The notes under the pieces were generated by a model. It searched no databases and was not told the DNA's origin. It saw nothing but the letters and a program-made list of their open reading frames with translations. Of a stretch of 64,000 bases of DNA, positions 22,026 to 34,125 are shown one piece after another; position 1 is the first letter of the stretch; each line of letters begins with the position of its first letter. Both the position numbers and the translations under genes were made by a program. This stretch comes from Acanthosepion pharaonis (Eukaryota > Mollusca > Cephalopoda > Sepiida > Sepiidae): contig CAHIKZ030000058.1 in the NCBI GenBank assembly GCA_903632075.3, forward strand, positions 2,947,501 to 3,011,500. Reading direction: 5' to 3'.

Positions 22026-22076
<51 letters not shown>
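22026..22076. repeat. (TA)n microsatellite
   Basis: About 25 TA units to the left of the palindrome. Confidence 0.95.
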
Positions 22077-22082
<6 letters not shown>

Positions 22083-22115
22083 AAAGTGAACATTGAAGTT
22101 AACACTCAGAAGCGA

Positions 22116-22169
22116 CAGGCTTTTTTCATGCTAGGCGTAATATGATTGCGCCTAGCATGAAATTGCCTG
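22116..22169. repeat. Perfect palindrome between (TA)n tracts
   Basis: TTTCATGCTAGGCG (22124-22137) and its exact complement (22149-22162) enclose an 11-nt loop. CAGGC/GCCTG pairs again outside. Confidence 0.9.
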
Positions 22170-22249
22170 TTATTTTATATTTTGGTTACATACGCTCTAT
22201 CTCTGAGCACCTTATCACATAAATATAGCGCAACTTAAAACTATATGTC

Positions 22250-22251
<2 letters not shown>

Positions 22252-22306
<55 letters not shown>

Positions 22307-22330
22307 GGAGGGGTGAGGGAAAGAGAGGGG
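22252..22330. repeat. (TA)n(GA)n microsatellite
   Basis: TA tract to about 22285, then GA and a purine-only G-rich stretch continuing to about 22385. Confidence 0.9.
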
Positions 22331-22624
22331 GGAGGGGTGGTGGGAAAGAGAGGGAGAGGTGGACGGAACTAGAAAGAGAGGGGGTGTTGGAGGAAATCCA
22401 ATCCTTAGTTCCACCAGTTCTGACCGTCTCATTTAAAATATACTATGTCACGTACACTGGGACCAATCATTTTCATTCTCTTCATATTCCATTAGTCAGA
22501 TCTAAATTCTACTGAGGCATCTTCTCACTTATTTATGCGTTGGTATGTATGTGTCTGAGTTGAAACACAGACTTAAACAATAAGATTAATGTCGTCAAAT
22601 TGAAAAATAAACCTTCTTTTTCTA

Positions 22625-22995
22625 TGTATTGTGTCCCTTAAGAACGTGGGCAATTATGACTCTCCACAACCCCCTATCACTTTCAGCCAATAGCAGTGTC
22701 TCTTCCTTTGCTAAATCTCCCGCCACATTTACACCATCTATTCACATAAGCTCATCAGATACGTGTCCACTGCTTTCCGCTATTTCGCGTGCCCTCAATA
22801 TGTCCCAAGAGATTTCATTTCTACATTAACTACTTCCTCAGTAGTTGTCCAAGAAACGTCTGCCATCTCTTACTTAATCTAAGTATAAGTGTTACCGTTT
22901 TCTTTCAAACTCTCCCCGCCGCCGCATAATCGCATCGTCAATTGTATTCTCAGTATCTTTCTGTAGAACCACATTTCTGTTGCTTCCAGCCTTCT
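22625..22995 (-). pseudogene. Endonuclease-RT LINE, C-terminal fragment
   Basis: On the minus strand RRLEATEMWFYRKILRIQ (about 22995-22940), then a degenerate region down to a tail whose + strand reads CCTTAAGAACGTGGGCAATT. The phrase around ATEMWFYR is the C-terminal zone of this LINE's polymerase and recurs at 33023, 43760-44290, 57485-57990 and 59260. Only the 3' part is present, as is usual for 5'-truncated LINE copies. Confidence 0.8.
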
Positions 22996-23399
22996 CTTAT
23001 TCTGTCGGCAGATTGTCAAGTATTGACTGCCAATTAAGGGGATTTTTATAACATTATATTTCAGCACTAATGTATTGGTTTCTAACGTAAATTTCTTACC
23101 GGGAGGCGTGTGAAGTTGAATATAGAAAAGAATTCTAACAAAGAAAAACAAGCAAAACTGCAATAGCAGGCGTAACAGCAAATAAATACGGCGAATTAGA
23201 ACAACAAATAAAGAAATAAAAAAAATCATTGTTTAATTTGTTTTTTTCTACTTATCAACCCTTTCTTCATTATTTAAAGCCGGAAAAATATGTTTAGATT
23301 GAAAGAGTTATACAAGTCTTACAAATTAACCCATAGCTAGTGGCAGAAGATCTGGATCCATCCCTTTCGTAATTATATTAGCGCTTAAGTGAATATAAG

Positions 23400-23475
23400 G
23401 AAACTAACGGGAACTCGGATCTCCGATTAACAACTCCGAGCCAGTATTCATTACACCATCCGCACATCCAAGCTT
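23400..23475 (-). repeat. tRNA-like (Asn-type) sequence, possible SINE head
   Basis: On the minus strand TGGTGTAATGAATACTGGCT (A-box side), GTTGTTAATCGGAG (resembling an Asn anticodon arm) and GATCCGAGTTCCCG (B-box side). A similar unit follows the 5S-like sequence at 63645. Pairing is incomplete. Confidence 0.4.
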
Positions 23476-24062
<587 letters not shown>

Positions 24063-24334
24063 CTGCATTATAACCCGTTTCTTGCCTTAAGTGATCTTTA
24101 AGCCATTTGATGTTGGAAGACTATTTACAAATATTCCAGTTAGATTAACTGTGGTTCAAAATGTCAGCTTCTTAAAATGCCAGTCGATGGAATTTTGTCT
24201 AACACGCGGAAAACATGTTTCTTAAATTAGACAACAAGAGTATAAATTACTTAAACAAATCAAAACAAATATAATTTTCGGGGCGTTTATCCACAATTAC
24301 CATCCTGATGTGCAAGAAAAATACAATGAATGTT

Positions 24335-24345
<11 letters not shown>

Positions 24346-24413
<68 letters not shown>

Positions 24414-24441
24414 CATACAGAGAGAGAGAGAGAGAGAGAGT
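24346..24441. repeat. (TA)n(GA)n microsatellite
   Basis: About 33 TA units, ACATACATAC, then about 11 GA units. Confidence 0.95.
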
Positions 24442-24607
24442 TAGGTAATGAAATGTTTGGATATCCGCAAGGAAGATGTAGTCCAGAGAAGCGCAATGTA
24501 AAAACAGATCGAATATTTGTTTAATTAAAGAAACAGACAATTATCCTGGTACCTCAAATCACGTTCCCAATCATAAAAGAAAATGATTTAAAAATTTACA
24601 CATTTTT

Positions 24608-24706
24608 TTTTTATACAAGTTTTGAGGGGTATTTTCAGGTTAATGTAAGTTGATCTCTATCACCTTACATCAACTTAACACTGCTCTTCGAAAGCTTGTA
24701 TAAAAA
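24608..24706. repeat. Foldback with outer and inner arms
   Basis: TTTTTATACAAG (24608-24619) pairs with CTTGTATAAAAA (24695-24706), and TAAGTTGAT (24646-24654) with ATCAACTTA (24669-24677). Confidence 0.75.
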
Positions 24707-24827
24707 TAATAATATGTAATTAATCTTTTATGCTTGGAAATGTGATCTGAGGAACAAAAAAAATCCCTTTCCTGGGAAAAAATAAAATACAATCAATGAA
24801 CTCTCCTTAAGGTTGTCTGTTTTTTTT

Positions 24828-25116
<289 letters not shown>

Positions 25117-25134
25117 ATATATATATATATATAT

Positions 25135-25290
25135 CTGTCAATATTTCTGAGATGAGGCATTATTTACATTATTCAGATTATTGTCCTCATCTTTGTCGCC
25201 ATATTTATTACAACCTGAAGAATGCCAGCGCTTACAACGGCCGAAATATTATAATAAATATGGTGACAAAGATTAGGGACAAGTAGTAAT
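25135..25290. repeat. Inverted pair of SINE hairpin tails
   Basis: The left arm (ATTTCTGAGATGAGG...TTGTCGCCATATTTATT) and right arm (ATAATAAATATGGTGACAAAG) are opposite copies of the tail at 19083-19545. The centre holds CTGAAGAATGCCAGCG...CGGCCGAAA (25215-25250). The pair lies between two (TA)n tracts. Confidence 0.75.
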
Positions 25291-25321
25291 GTAGTAATAT
25301 ATAATATATATATATATATAT

Positions 25322-25560
25322 ATTATGACATTTTTATTTTTATACATTCTTTTTATAGATGCAAATATTTAAGTAAATGCTCTGTTTATAATAAATAGCT
25401 TTAAACATCATTCACCGTCCTTAATGTCCGAGAAATTTTCATAGAAAACCGATCGAGCCACAGAGAATTGTTCGATTAGCAAGGTCGAATTTACTACCTT
25501 TAAAATTTAATCTTCTATGATTCTCTCGTGTACATTCATATCTGCTAATGGCGTAGTCTC
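25322..25560 (-). mobile_element. (TA)n-tailed SINE, inverted copy
   Basis: The + strand reads AAATGCTCTGTTTATAATAA and AATGTCCGAGAAATTTTC, complements of the copy at 24928. It extends further 5' (CAGATATGAATGTACACGAG on the minus strand), a segment also found at 46441. Confidence 0.65.
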
Positions 25561-25574
25561 TGTGACTCGATCGG

Positions 25575-26051
25575 TTTAGAGCCCATTAGGATAAATGACG
25601 GTTCCGTATAGGTTAAAGTTTCGAGTCCAAACGGAGAACGAGAATATTTTCTATGAAAAATTTCTCAGACATTCAGGCCAGTGAATGTTGTTTACTTCTG
25701 TTTATTATAAGTACAGCATTTACCCGCTCGGCCCGGCGGCTAGGATCAAAGTGTAGTATCTGCGCTTTGTGAGCTGCTGGGTCGGGTGTCTGTCGAACTC
25801 TCTGCTTGCAGAGAGGAACCCGGACGAAACTCCGCCGAAGGGTAGAGTTTCGTTGGGGGAGGTTGACAGAACTGGCCCGCCTCGGCGGGTTTGGATGGTT
25901 ATTTATTTTTGGCTGGGCCTACGGGCTCAGAGATTCCCACATTAAAAAGGCCTTGTGCCACATTCGATCCCCGTGGGTGGATTGATAAATACCATCTATA
26001 AAAAGAATGTATAAACATAAAAATGTCTTAAAATAATTACCGGACTTTGTC

Positions 26052-26058
<7 letters not shown>
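25575..26058 (+). mobile_element. (TA)n-tailed SINE split by a nested SINE
   Basis: ATGACGGTTCCGTATAGG to GTACAGCATTTACC (25597-25725), then an insertion of about 260 bp, then CCATCTATAAAAAG to GTCTATTTCA and (TA)n (25990-26058). The terminal sequence matches one arm of the hairpin at 46329-46392. Confidence 0.7.
25726..25985 (+). mobile_element. U2 snRNA-headed SINE nested in another SINE
   Basis: The head (25726-25763) aligns with the 5' end of U2 snRNA: CGGCC, a 4-nt loop, GGCTAGGATCAAAGTGTAGT and ATCTG, including the GTAGTA that in U2 pairs with the intron branch site. After about 45 nt the match to U2 stops and a GC-rich body follows (GAACTCTCTGCTT, GCCGAAGGGTAGAGTTTCG, a GCCTCGGCGGG palindrome, TTCCCACATTAAAAAGGCC). 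The body also occurs at 42265-42560 with a different 5' part, so this is a composite short retroposon and not a U2 gene. It interrupts the SINE copy 25575-26058 and is therefore younger than it. Confidence 0.7.

Positions 26059-26106
<48 letters not shown>
26059..26106. repeat. (TA)n microsatellite
   Basis: Tail of the preceding SINE. 26107-27330 shows no gene that I recognise. Confidence 0.95.
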
Positions 26107-26113
<7 letters not shown>

Positions 26114-27330
26114 TGTCAGTGTAATGGTTTGGGCAAGTATATTGTTTCAAGAACTTTTCAACAATCCTCGTATAAACGGAGTATGTGTGTGTGGCAGGGA
26201 ATTGGGGTTTGACAAGAAAATGCGTAAAATGCAGTTTTCACTAAATCTTCTCTACGTCAAAGATAAATCATTGATATCCATCGATATTATCTTCAGCTTA
26301 ACGGGAAATAAATATCTGTATCCTATGCATAATGTCCTTATCTAGAAATGCATTGAAAACGGTGATATATTTTAATATTTCAGATTGTAAAATGTTTGAT
26401 TATAATTAATAATAATAATTCATATCAATAATGAATCGCGTTAGTCCCTAACAAAACACGTGCACCGGTCAATTCCTGGAATCTTATAGCTTTCAAGGCG
26501 AACGGATTAAAATTCTCAATGCTAAAGAAATAGAGTAACCATAGTTTATTGATGAAGAATTGTTTGAATGTCTTAGCTTTTGACATGAAGTTTCGCAGAT
26601 ACGCCGGATGTCAGTGTCAGATACATCTAGTGATTTCATTAAATTGATATACTTTTTCGTGTCTTTTTCGCAGTTTATTTTGCGTAATTTCATATGTATG
26701 GTGTTTGAATACATTATAACATAAGCAGAAATTTGAAGACCTTGTGTCCTGTGTTGATTTGTATGACTATTTTTTATGTGTGGTATTCAATATTTCATAG
26801 CTCCTGATATCATATAAACATGAACCAAAAATAAAACTACACATGAGGCCATACATTTCAAAACGCTAGAGATCTGCATTAAATAGTGCGGAATAGAGAA
26901 AATGGGTTGTTCATTTTCAGCTTTATAGCAAAATGATCTCGTCTGTTCACGGTGTTTTATAAGCGGAGGTTTTTTGTTAATTCTACCCGTATTGTTTCCT
27001 GACATGTACATGTGTCAAATTTTCTAACCCAGAAATGCAGCTGCATGTCTTCCTTTTCAAGTAAAATAGTTCTGTTGCAAAATACGGAATTGTAACAATG
27101 GCGACAAGTATGAGATCCAACAGCAGCTTATCAGTTCATATACACAAAATCCAAATGCATATACGAAAAGTCGAAATTCAGTAACGTATTTAATATAAAA
27201 AAAAATGATGTAAGCGAATTTTTATAGAATAATTTTGGAAGTACTCGTAATCCAATATGTAAATTTACGTCAAGATATTTTCGTACTGGTAAATGTTTTA
27301 TTTTTCAAGTATAAAGCTTGATGGTGATCA

Positions 27331-28000
27331 CATCGAGGCGGTGAAATGCTTAGTAATATTGTCTCGACTGAGTAGTGAGTTCGATCCTCACTGGGTGCCT
27401 CCTACTTTCGGTCTTGTGCCACTACTAGCTACGCATCGAAAAGAACTCGGGCACCCCGAGACGGCGTTATGGTTAACAAGCTTGTCTCGCTAAAACAATT
27501 ACGACTGAGTAGTGAGTTCGATCCTCACTGTGTGCCCCCCTACTTTCGGCCTTTGTGCCACATCTAAGCTAAGCTTCGAAAATCAACTGGGCACCCCGAG
27601 GCGGTGTTATGGTTAGCAAGCTTTTATCGCTAGAACAATTACGACTGGGTAGTGAGTTCGATCCTCACTGTGAGACCCCCTACTTTCGGCTTTGTACCAC
27701 ATCTAAGCTACGCTTTCAAAATCACTTGGGCACCGCGTGGGGTGTAATGGTTAACAAGCTTGTCTCGCTAGAACAATTACGACTGAGTAGTGAGTTCGAT
27801 CCTCAATAGGAGTCCCATAATTTCGGCTTTTTGCCACATCTAAGCTACGCTTCGAAAATCACTTGGACACCCAGAGGTGGTGTAATGGTCAACGATCTTG
27901 CCTCGCTAGAAGAATTACGACTGAGTAGAGAGTTCGATTCTCACTGTGTGCCCCCTACTTTCGGCCTTGTGACGTTCTATGCTACGCTTCGAAAAATCAC
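27331..28000 (+). repeat. Tandem array of five tRNA-like SINE units
   Basis: Units of about 138 bp. Each has GGTTAACAAGCTTGTCTCGC (A-box region), ACGACTGAGTAGTGAGTTCG-ATCCTCACTG (B box; starts near 27375, 27512, 27652, 27789 and 27928), then CCTACTTTCGGC and CACATCTAAGCTACGC. The first unit has lost part of its head. A solitary inverted copy is at 35985-36118. Frames crossing the array are translated SINE. Confidence 0.85.
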
Positions 28001-28254
28001 TATAAAGTCTGACGTCAAGGCCAAGAGACGGAAAAATATGTAAAACCCAAGGAAAAGCAACATAGTGTAATTTTGTCTGAGCAAAAGAGACCACAGTAAG
28101 TTAAGTATTGGAAAAAATTATTTCGTAATTAAAAAAATAACATATACACTTTTTGTTGGAGATGAATCCTACTTCTGAGATAAATATATTCCATTGGGTC
28201 ATTCGAGTTTCGCAATTTCTGCCAAAAGGGAAAAAAAGAACAGGATATTTTCTT

Positions 28255-28335
28255 CTATGTAGCGTGTCCCTGCAAGACTTGGGTGATCATGGCTCTCCCC
28301 ATTTCCTGTGTTATCAGCTCTCGCCTAATCGCTGT
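28255..28335 (-). mobile_element. Endonuclease-RT LINE 3' scrap
   Basis: The + strand GACTTGGGTGATCATGGCTC is the complement of the final codons (MIA..LK.HGT-like) seen at 57485. Only about 80 bp remain. Confidence 0.6.
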
Positions 28336-28429
28336 TGTGTTAACTATTTTGCATAATCTCATTAAGTAGTTTATGTGCTGTTTTCCTCTTTTTCTCTTGC
28401 CTTCAATATATCCCGTGGTGGAAAGCGAT

Positions 28430-28500
28430 ATCATTATTCTTCTTTGTACCGCATCCCTTCAGATCATAGACAATCATGGCTCTCCACAACTTCCTATGAC
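28430..28500 (-). mobile_element. Endonuclease-RT LINE 3' scrap, second copy
   Basis: ATCATAGACAATCATGGCTC repeats the same terminus. It directly precedes the 3' end of the Tx1-like LINE. Confidence 0.6.
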
Positions 28501-30920
28501 CTATGGTCTTCACACTCCCCGCCAAAATCGAGTCCCTTGTCAATGCGCGGCCTAAGAAAGTCACTCACGTAGCGTGTTTGTGACTTGCCAAGTGCGGCAT
28601 TCCCCCACCCCATGACACGAACATACTTCGTTGTCGACATGATGCGGCTCGCCCTCACAATAAGGAGGGGAGCATGCCTTCTCGCGTTCCTTACGAAGAG
28701 GAAGAACAGACGATAAAGGACAAGAGGAGAAAAGTATGTGGCATACGACTTAGCCCTAACCTTCGCGCCAAATCTCGACCGACGTGCCGACATCTGACCA
28801 GTTTTTCTCCAGTTGGAGGTCCGGTCTAAACGACACTCCGAGAATGCGGACAGGCCCGTCCGTCCAAACAATGTCCTCGCAAGATCGACCCCCTGCAGAA
28901 GACTTGTCGCAGTCAATCTTGGTCCTCGTGACCTGTTCGTAAAGATCAAGCGCCTTCAGTACCACCTTAATGTCGCTGCGGGACGATAAGAAAGTAGATA
29001 CGTCATCGGCGTACGCAGAAACCCTGACTCGAAGCCAACCGGGGAAAGCGATTTCACATCGGGCTGAACTGCGCGCCTTGTCCCTCAGCCGGTGAAGGAG
29101 AGGCTCCAACGCCAAAGCGTAACTTAGAGGCGACAGCGGGTAACCATGACAGCACAAAAGCGCGCCACTGCTTTCCGTTCAACTGCACCACAGCATTGTG
29201 GGAGCGATACAGGTGGCTAATCAACCGGTAGAAGTTGGGCTCGAATCCGGCGGCCTACAAGACAGTAGCCAGGTAGCGACTCTATAAAATCACTTGGACA
29301 GATCCAAACTTATCAGCGCGGCTTGCTCGTCGTCTTTTACACTCTCTAGGATCGCGCGGATCAGATTAAGGTTCTTCTGAATTGTTCGGCTCTTCAAAGC
29401 ACTAATCTGTTCGGGTCCTCACAGAATCTCGGCGACTGACTGCAAACGCACCGTCAGGATCATGGCTAACATCATTATCTCTGTGTTTAGAAGAGTTATG
29501 GACCTGTAATTATCTAAATCCCGCCCAGCATCCTTGCCCTTTTTCAACAGCATGATCACGCCATTTGTTGAACACGATACTCAAAATCGGAACAAAGATG
29601 TGAGGCAATCTCAAGTACACTTCATAGGGCGAACCATCAAGTCACAGACACTTGCCTCTGTCGCCTTTCTTCAATGCCGCGTACACCTCGCTCTCTTCAC
29701 AGCTAGCCGCTTCAGTCTGCAAAAGCCAAGGATAGTTAGCCGAATATCTATGAAACCAGACCAGTTTCCTTGGTAAACCGGCTCTCGAAATGCCACAGAA
29801 ACTCCTCACACATATCATCAGTCAACCTCAGATTACCCCCCTCCGAGCTTTTGACCTCTCAAATGTAGCGACCGGAACCTCGACGGATCTCTTCCTTGCG
29901 GAGTTCTGCGCCCGTGTTCACAGCTTTGGAAAACATCGAGCTTAACCTATGCCTAATTACCTGAATATGGTAGCGCTTGATAGCCAAACGCTGCAGGGCC
30001 TCCCTAGCTAGGCATATCGCTAAGGGATCCCCAGCCTCTGACAAGCAAAGATTATCCTTAAGATCCTTCACGTTTTTAGCCTCATCTAGTGGAAGCCGCT
30101 GGCTAAATTCGGTAGTGAAGCACCTATTCCTACCCTTAAGCCTCTCCCATAACCTATTTCTAATAACCGCCCTACTAGATCCAGCTTCACAAAGGTAGTT
30201 AGCTCTTCCTGGAAGTACCGCCTCTCCAGTAAAGTCAGTTTGAACTTCCAGTGGCCAGCCATGCTAGGCCTACAGTCTAACGCCACCTGGGCACAAACAA
30301 GTCTGGCCCTTCTGCCTAACATTATATCCAGTTAACTTGCTACCCGGGTAGACGGCCACTTAAGTGCCCACGTCATATACCCACCTCCGATTGAGCGACC
30401 CGTTATCTATCGACATGACCAAACTCGCCGATCAGATCAACCAAGCTGTAGTCGCCCGCCCTCCTGCTAGCTTCCCGCCCACTGTCTATTTTGGGTTCAG
30501 GACAGGATTCCTCTCGCCCATTAAGAGTATACCTGTCGACTCCACCAGGAACGGCTCCAGCTGCTGAAAAAACGAGACACCCTGATCTCGGTCGTTGGGC
30601 GCATAAACTGCAACGATCCGAATCGAACCACTTTTCACAGCAATATCGGCCACGCTCAAACGGGCGCCGGCATCAACGTGAGCAAGGTATATCTTCGAAT
30701 CCAGGGTACACTTAACAACCAAAGATATACCTCTGGCCTGTTGGTCCCCATATGCTTGACTAGACGACAAAGTCACTAGACAGCACACAAGCATCAACGT
30801 TGCAAAGAAAGTTTCCTGGATCGCGGCGACATCCACACCGAACAAGAAAATGTTACGGAGGAGGAGGGCAGCCTTACCGCGATCCCTCAAGCCATTCACA
30901 TACAGGCTGGCTATCTTGAT
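28500..30920 (-). pseudogene. Tx1-like LINE ORF2: endonuclease and reverse transcriptase
   Basis: ORF2 nicks target DNA and copies element RNA. From the 5' end: ASLYVNGLRDRGKAALLLRN and VDVAAIQETFF (endonuclease; the Glu of QET is catalytic), VADIAVKSGSIRIVAVYAPN, GERNPVLNPK (the usual D of GDWN is altered); then LDNYRSITLLNTEIMMLA, LISLDLSK (motif A Asp, about 29310-29288), then PLSPLSYALALEPLLHRLRD, AYADDVSTF with the catalytic YADD (about 29020-29000), TKIDCDKSSAG and VWTDGPVRILGVSFRPDLQL. Several stops and frameshifts separate these blocks. Confidence 0.85.
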
Positions 30921-31239
30921 AGACAGGATTTAAGCCTGAAAAAGAACAAAAACAACAATAGCTCTATTCTATTCACATACTGGATGGAAACTGCGGGGGT
31001 TAGTAACCCGACGGATTGTCCTTGGTTTTCCGTGCCCATCTCTGAAGTAATCCCTTCATCTAGGACAATACTGCCAACATCCATGGCATAGGTCAGCTTT
31101 ACTGCCCTATACAACGAGGGTGGATAAGTACCAGGACCCTCCATGCACAAAATTTGGTCAGCTTTTTTATTTCCGTCAATCCCAACGCGAATACGCGTAC
31201 ATCTGGGACGGCGTTCCTGGCTTCGTACAAGTGGTACCA

Positions 31240-32740
31240 CACTTTCAGCTCCCTGGAGTATCCATAATTCACGTAATTCTGCCTGAGGGTTGGGAGAAAT
31301 TACGGGTTTCCTCTACAAAATTTCCGTCGATAGAAGCAATCTTAAATAATGAACCTATGAGGGATTTCTTGAGGTTGGACAATTCTTTTCTCCAGCTCCT
31401 TTCTGTCTGTCTGTCTTACATATTTTTCCTGGTTCGGGGAAATATTCTTCTACTTCTTGCTGGCCTGGTGCGGCGGGGAAGAAGTGGATGGGGGAGAGGG
31501 TATCGAAGTAGAACGATGGGAGATTGTGGAGGGAGCGAAGGGACAGAGCCCGCGTAAGTGAACGTGGAATTCTCCTCGATTGTGGGATAATATCATCATT
31601 TTCGACTGTGGCCGCAGGGGACGGATTCGAACGTGGCTCTGCCCATGACCTGCCTCATTCAGTTAGCTTTTCTTTCTTTATTGGTTTCTCCTCCTTTTCC
31701 TCCGTGCGTGGGCATTTCCTCTATCTCCATATCCAAGTTCGCACACCTTTTATCACGCTGTTGTTTCTGCTGTTGAGTATTCTTTGGTTGTATTTTCTTT
31801 TGTTGTTTTCCTTTTGTTACTGCACTAGTTGTAGGTCTTGTTGTTGCAGGGTTTTTTTGGGGGGTGCCTTAGGCTGCTGTTCTTTGTTCTTGAATCTGCT
31901 TTTGCCGGCCCTCTTTTTTCTTGTTGCGTCCCTTTTGTGGGCTGAGGCAGCGGTTGCTGCTTCTTTTCCGGCTCCGGTCTCTCCTTATGTTGCGGTTTCA
32001 GTGGAACCTCCTGCCGAGGGTGAGGACTTGGTGTCTTTCTTCCTTTCTTCCCCACTTTGTTTTCTGTTCTCCGTCAGGAAACTCACCGGACATTACCACT
32101 GCTTCTGCTGCTCTGCTTGGCTGGACCTTAGGGCCACGTTCTTGCCCGGACACACCTTTCTCATGAGTCCCACTTCACCACATGACCACAAGTAGGGACG
32201 AAGTCCTTCTACAACCACTGGCATTATTCTCTCCCGGGAAATTAATTGCTTATTTTTTCTCCACCTCCTCCAATTGACATACCGGGAAAATAAGGCGCCC
32301 ATCTTCTCTCTGATGATATCCATTGGGGCTCCAGGGACGGTCACTTTCGTTCTTCTTGACAGCAAGTACTCTGTTTGTAGGCGGACGGAATTCGTTGCAA
32401 GGGGGGCTCCCTCTTACTTCTTCGCCGTATTCCATAGAGTATCTGACCTTCTGTCCAGAATTTTGGGGCCTATCTTGGGGTTATTTAACCACCGTTTTCT
32501 TCTGACGGTCCTTCGTGTTCTTACGTCGGTGGTCAGCAAGGAGATTGTCCTTGTCTTCACAGCATCAATTTCCTCTGGGATGTTAAGGAACTTATTTCCT
32601 TTAATGTAGGATTCATATTTTCATTTTAGGGCTTCGTAATATTTGGCAACATTTTGGAGTCTGCCCTCACCAACTTTTTTTGGTTACGTTTTCTCTCTGT
32701 TCACCGTCTCCAAATTCACTGCGATGATGGGCACTGGCTG
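31240..32740 (-). pseudogene. Tx1-like LINE ORF1, zinc-knuckle protein
   Basis: ORF1 proteins of this class bind element RNA. Read from about 32736 on the minus strand: VPIIAVNLETVNREKT, YIKGNKFLNIPEEIDAVKTR, YLLSRRTKVTVPGAPMDII, REKMGALFSRY, then CGEVGLMRKVCPGKN (about 32190-32150), a CCHC knuckle whose His is replaced by Leu, then a basic, Q/K-rich tail. Frames change several times. Plus-strand frames over this region, including the 223-codon one at 31524-32195, are antisense shadows. Confidence 0.7.
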
Positions 32741-32834
32741 TTTCTACCAGAAGACAGAATGCACGATCATCAGCAAAAAGATGAGTCCAAAACCCAAATC
32801 ATAGTTCGGGGATGCTAAAATCAAACAGGTGCAG

Positions 32835-33415
32835 AAATTAAAATATGGGGAAAAAGTTCCAACAGAGGATAGAAAGTACGACAGAGATTTGAAGACATAT
32901 TGGAATGGCCGGAGACGCTTTCAAAAAGATAAGCAAGGTATAAAGAGACAGGAAATTTTTTTTAGAAAGAAAGAAAAGTGTTCTGAAACTTTATGTGATG
33001 TATATCTTCCTGTACGGTAGACAGTACCGGAAAATTTCCTCGAAGATGAAAAAGGGACTCGAAGTAACAAAAAATTGATTCTACAGAAGGATGCCATGGT
33101 TACTATGGACCAAACATGTGACCAAAGATGAGGTTTTGGAGGGAATAAAAACAAAGTGAAAACTTATACTTGACATCAGGAAGAGGCAGTTGAAATTTCT
33201 AAGACATCTAACGAGGAAGGAGGGCTTGGAAAATCTGTTACTCACATGACGGATAGAGAGAAATAAGGACAGTGGAAAGCAAAGCATTACATACTTAATG
33301 GCCTTGAGCAATGGATGGCAGAACTGGGTCTGGGAGAAATAAAAAAAGGGAAAGCTACAAGAGACAGAATGACCCCCTACGCCCTGAAGAGGCGCGGCAT
33401 ATATAATAAGGTAAT
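32835..33415 (+). pseudogene. Endonuclease-RT LINE, C-terminal fragment
   Basis: From about 33023: a KKGLEVTKN-like match to KKRLEATEMW, then RRMPWLLWTKHVTKDEVLEG, VKTYT, RKRQLKFLRHLTRKEGLENL, GQWKAKHYILNGLEQWMAEL and a 3' end CCTACGCCCTGAAGAGGCGC. Same region as at 22625, 57485 and 59080. Stops and shifts throughout. 33416-33899 holds no gene. Confidence 0.75.
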
Positions 33416-33899
33416 TTAAATTTTCAATAATATATTCAATTAACTACTAATTCTAAACATTTGTTCCGTAAAAAAAGGAGCCTCTATATAGATAAGGCGT
33501 TTTCACTGTGAAATGTGACATGCAGTAAATGTTATTTAGAGTTAATAATTAGAGTATGCAAGCCTGTGTAAGAGTAATTGAGTTTGCAGATACACACAAA
33601 CCCATACGCATCATATAACATCCAACCCCGAAGTTATAGCTGTGCTGCAGTCATTGAATCCTTAATTTCCTTAAATGGACTTGGCACATAAAATAAGAGG
33701 GTTCTCCCACTGTGTCGGAAAACCAATACAATTTGGACCTATAGTTAAATAATGTGATGTCTTCCTGGGTTAGTTATAATAAAATCTCCATCCGGAAACC
33801 ATATCCGTTCCCAAGGGCAACATCAGGAGATGGATTTGTAAGCGGCACATGAGTTATTTACAAAATAGCATATCTGTGAAATTCTATCATTTCTTATCT

Positions 33900-34125
33900 G
33901 TCTTTCTAATTCTTCTAGGTGCCTTGTTCTTCCAGGACATTGGCGATCAATCCTTTCCAAAATTTACTGCCCTTTTTAACTCTTAATAAATTTTGTCTTG
34001 TTCTTATCTCTACTAAACACTGTTCTGTCATCAAATTGCTCGGTAATTAGATTATGCTTTGTTTTCCTCTGTCTAAAATCTTTCCTGTGAGTATCACATT
34101 TTACAAGCCCACATTCCTGAAGAAT
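33900..34125 (-). mobile_element. Endonuclease-RT LINE 3' fragment
   Basis: + strand GGTGCCTTGTTCTTCCAGGA, CATTGGCGATCAATCC and TAACTCTTAATAAATTTTGTC match the complement of the family's end. Confidence 0.7.

Larger units (their letters stand above)
28480..32740 (-). mobile_element. Tx1-like LINE, almost full length
   Basis: Both reading frames of a two-ORF non-LTR retrotransposon are present in order on the minus strand. ORF1 with a zinc knuckle lies at 32740-31240 and ORF2 with endonuclease and reverse transcriptase at 30920-28500. The GC content is well above the surroundings. Many single stops and shifts occur but no large deletion is evident, so it is the most complete autonomous-type element in the window. 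Its 3' end near 28490 shows no poly-A. Confidence 0.8.

Noticed and set aside
25726..25770. Functional U2 snRNA gene
   Set aside because: The match ends after about 45 nt. The Sm site and 3' stem-loops are absent and it is fused to a SINE body.
27331..28000. Cluster of tRNA genes or a CRISPR-like array
   Set aside because: Units lack a complete cloverleaf and CCA context, and about 138-bp units with tRNA-like heads and no unique spacers are SINEs.
31524..32195. 223-codon plus-strand frame
   Set aside because: Antisense to ORF1 of the Tx1-like LINE, whose zinc knuckle is on the minus strand. The L/F-rich product is typical of such shadows.
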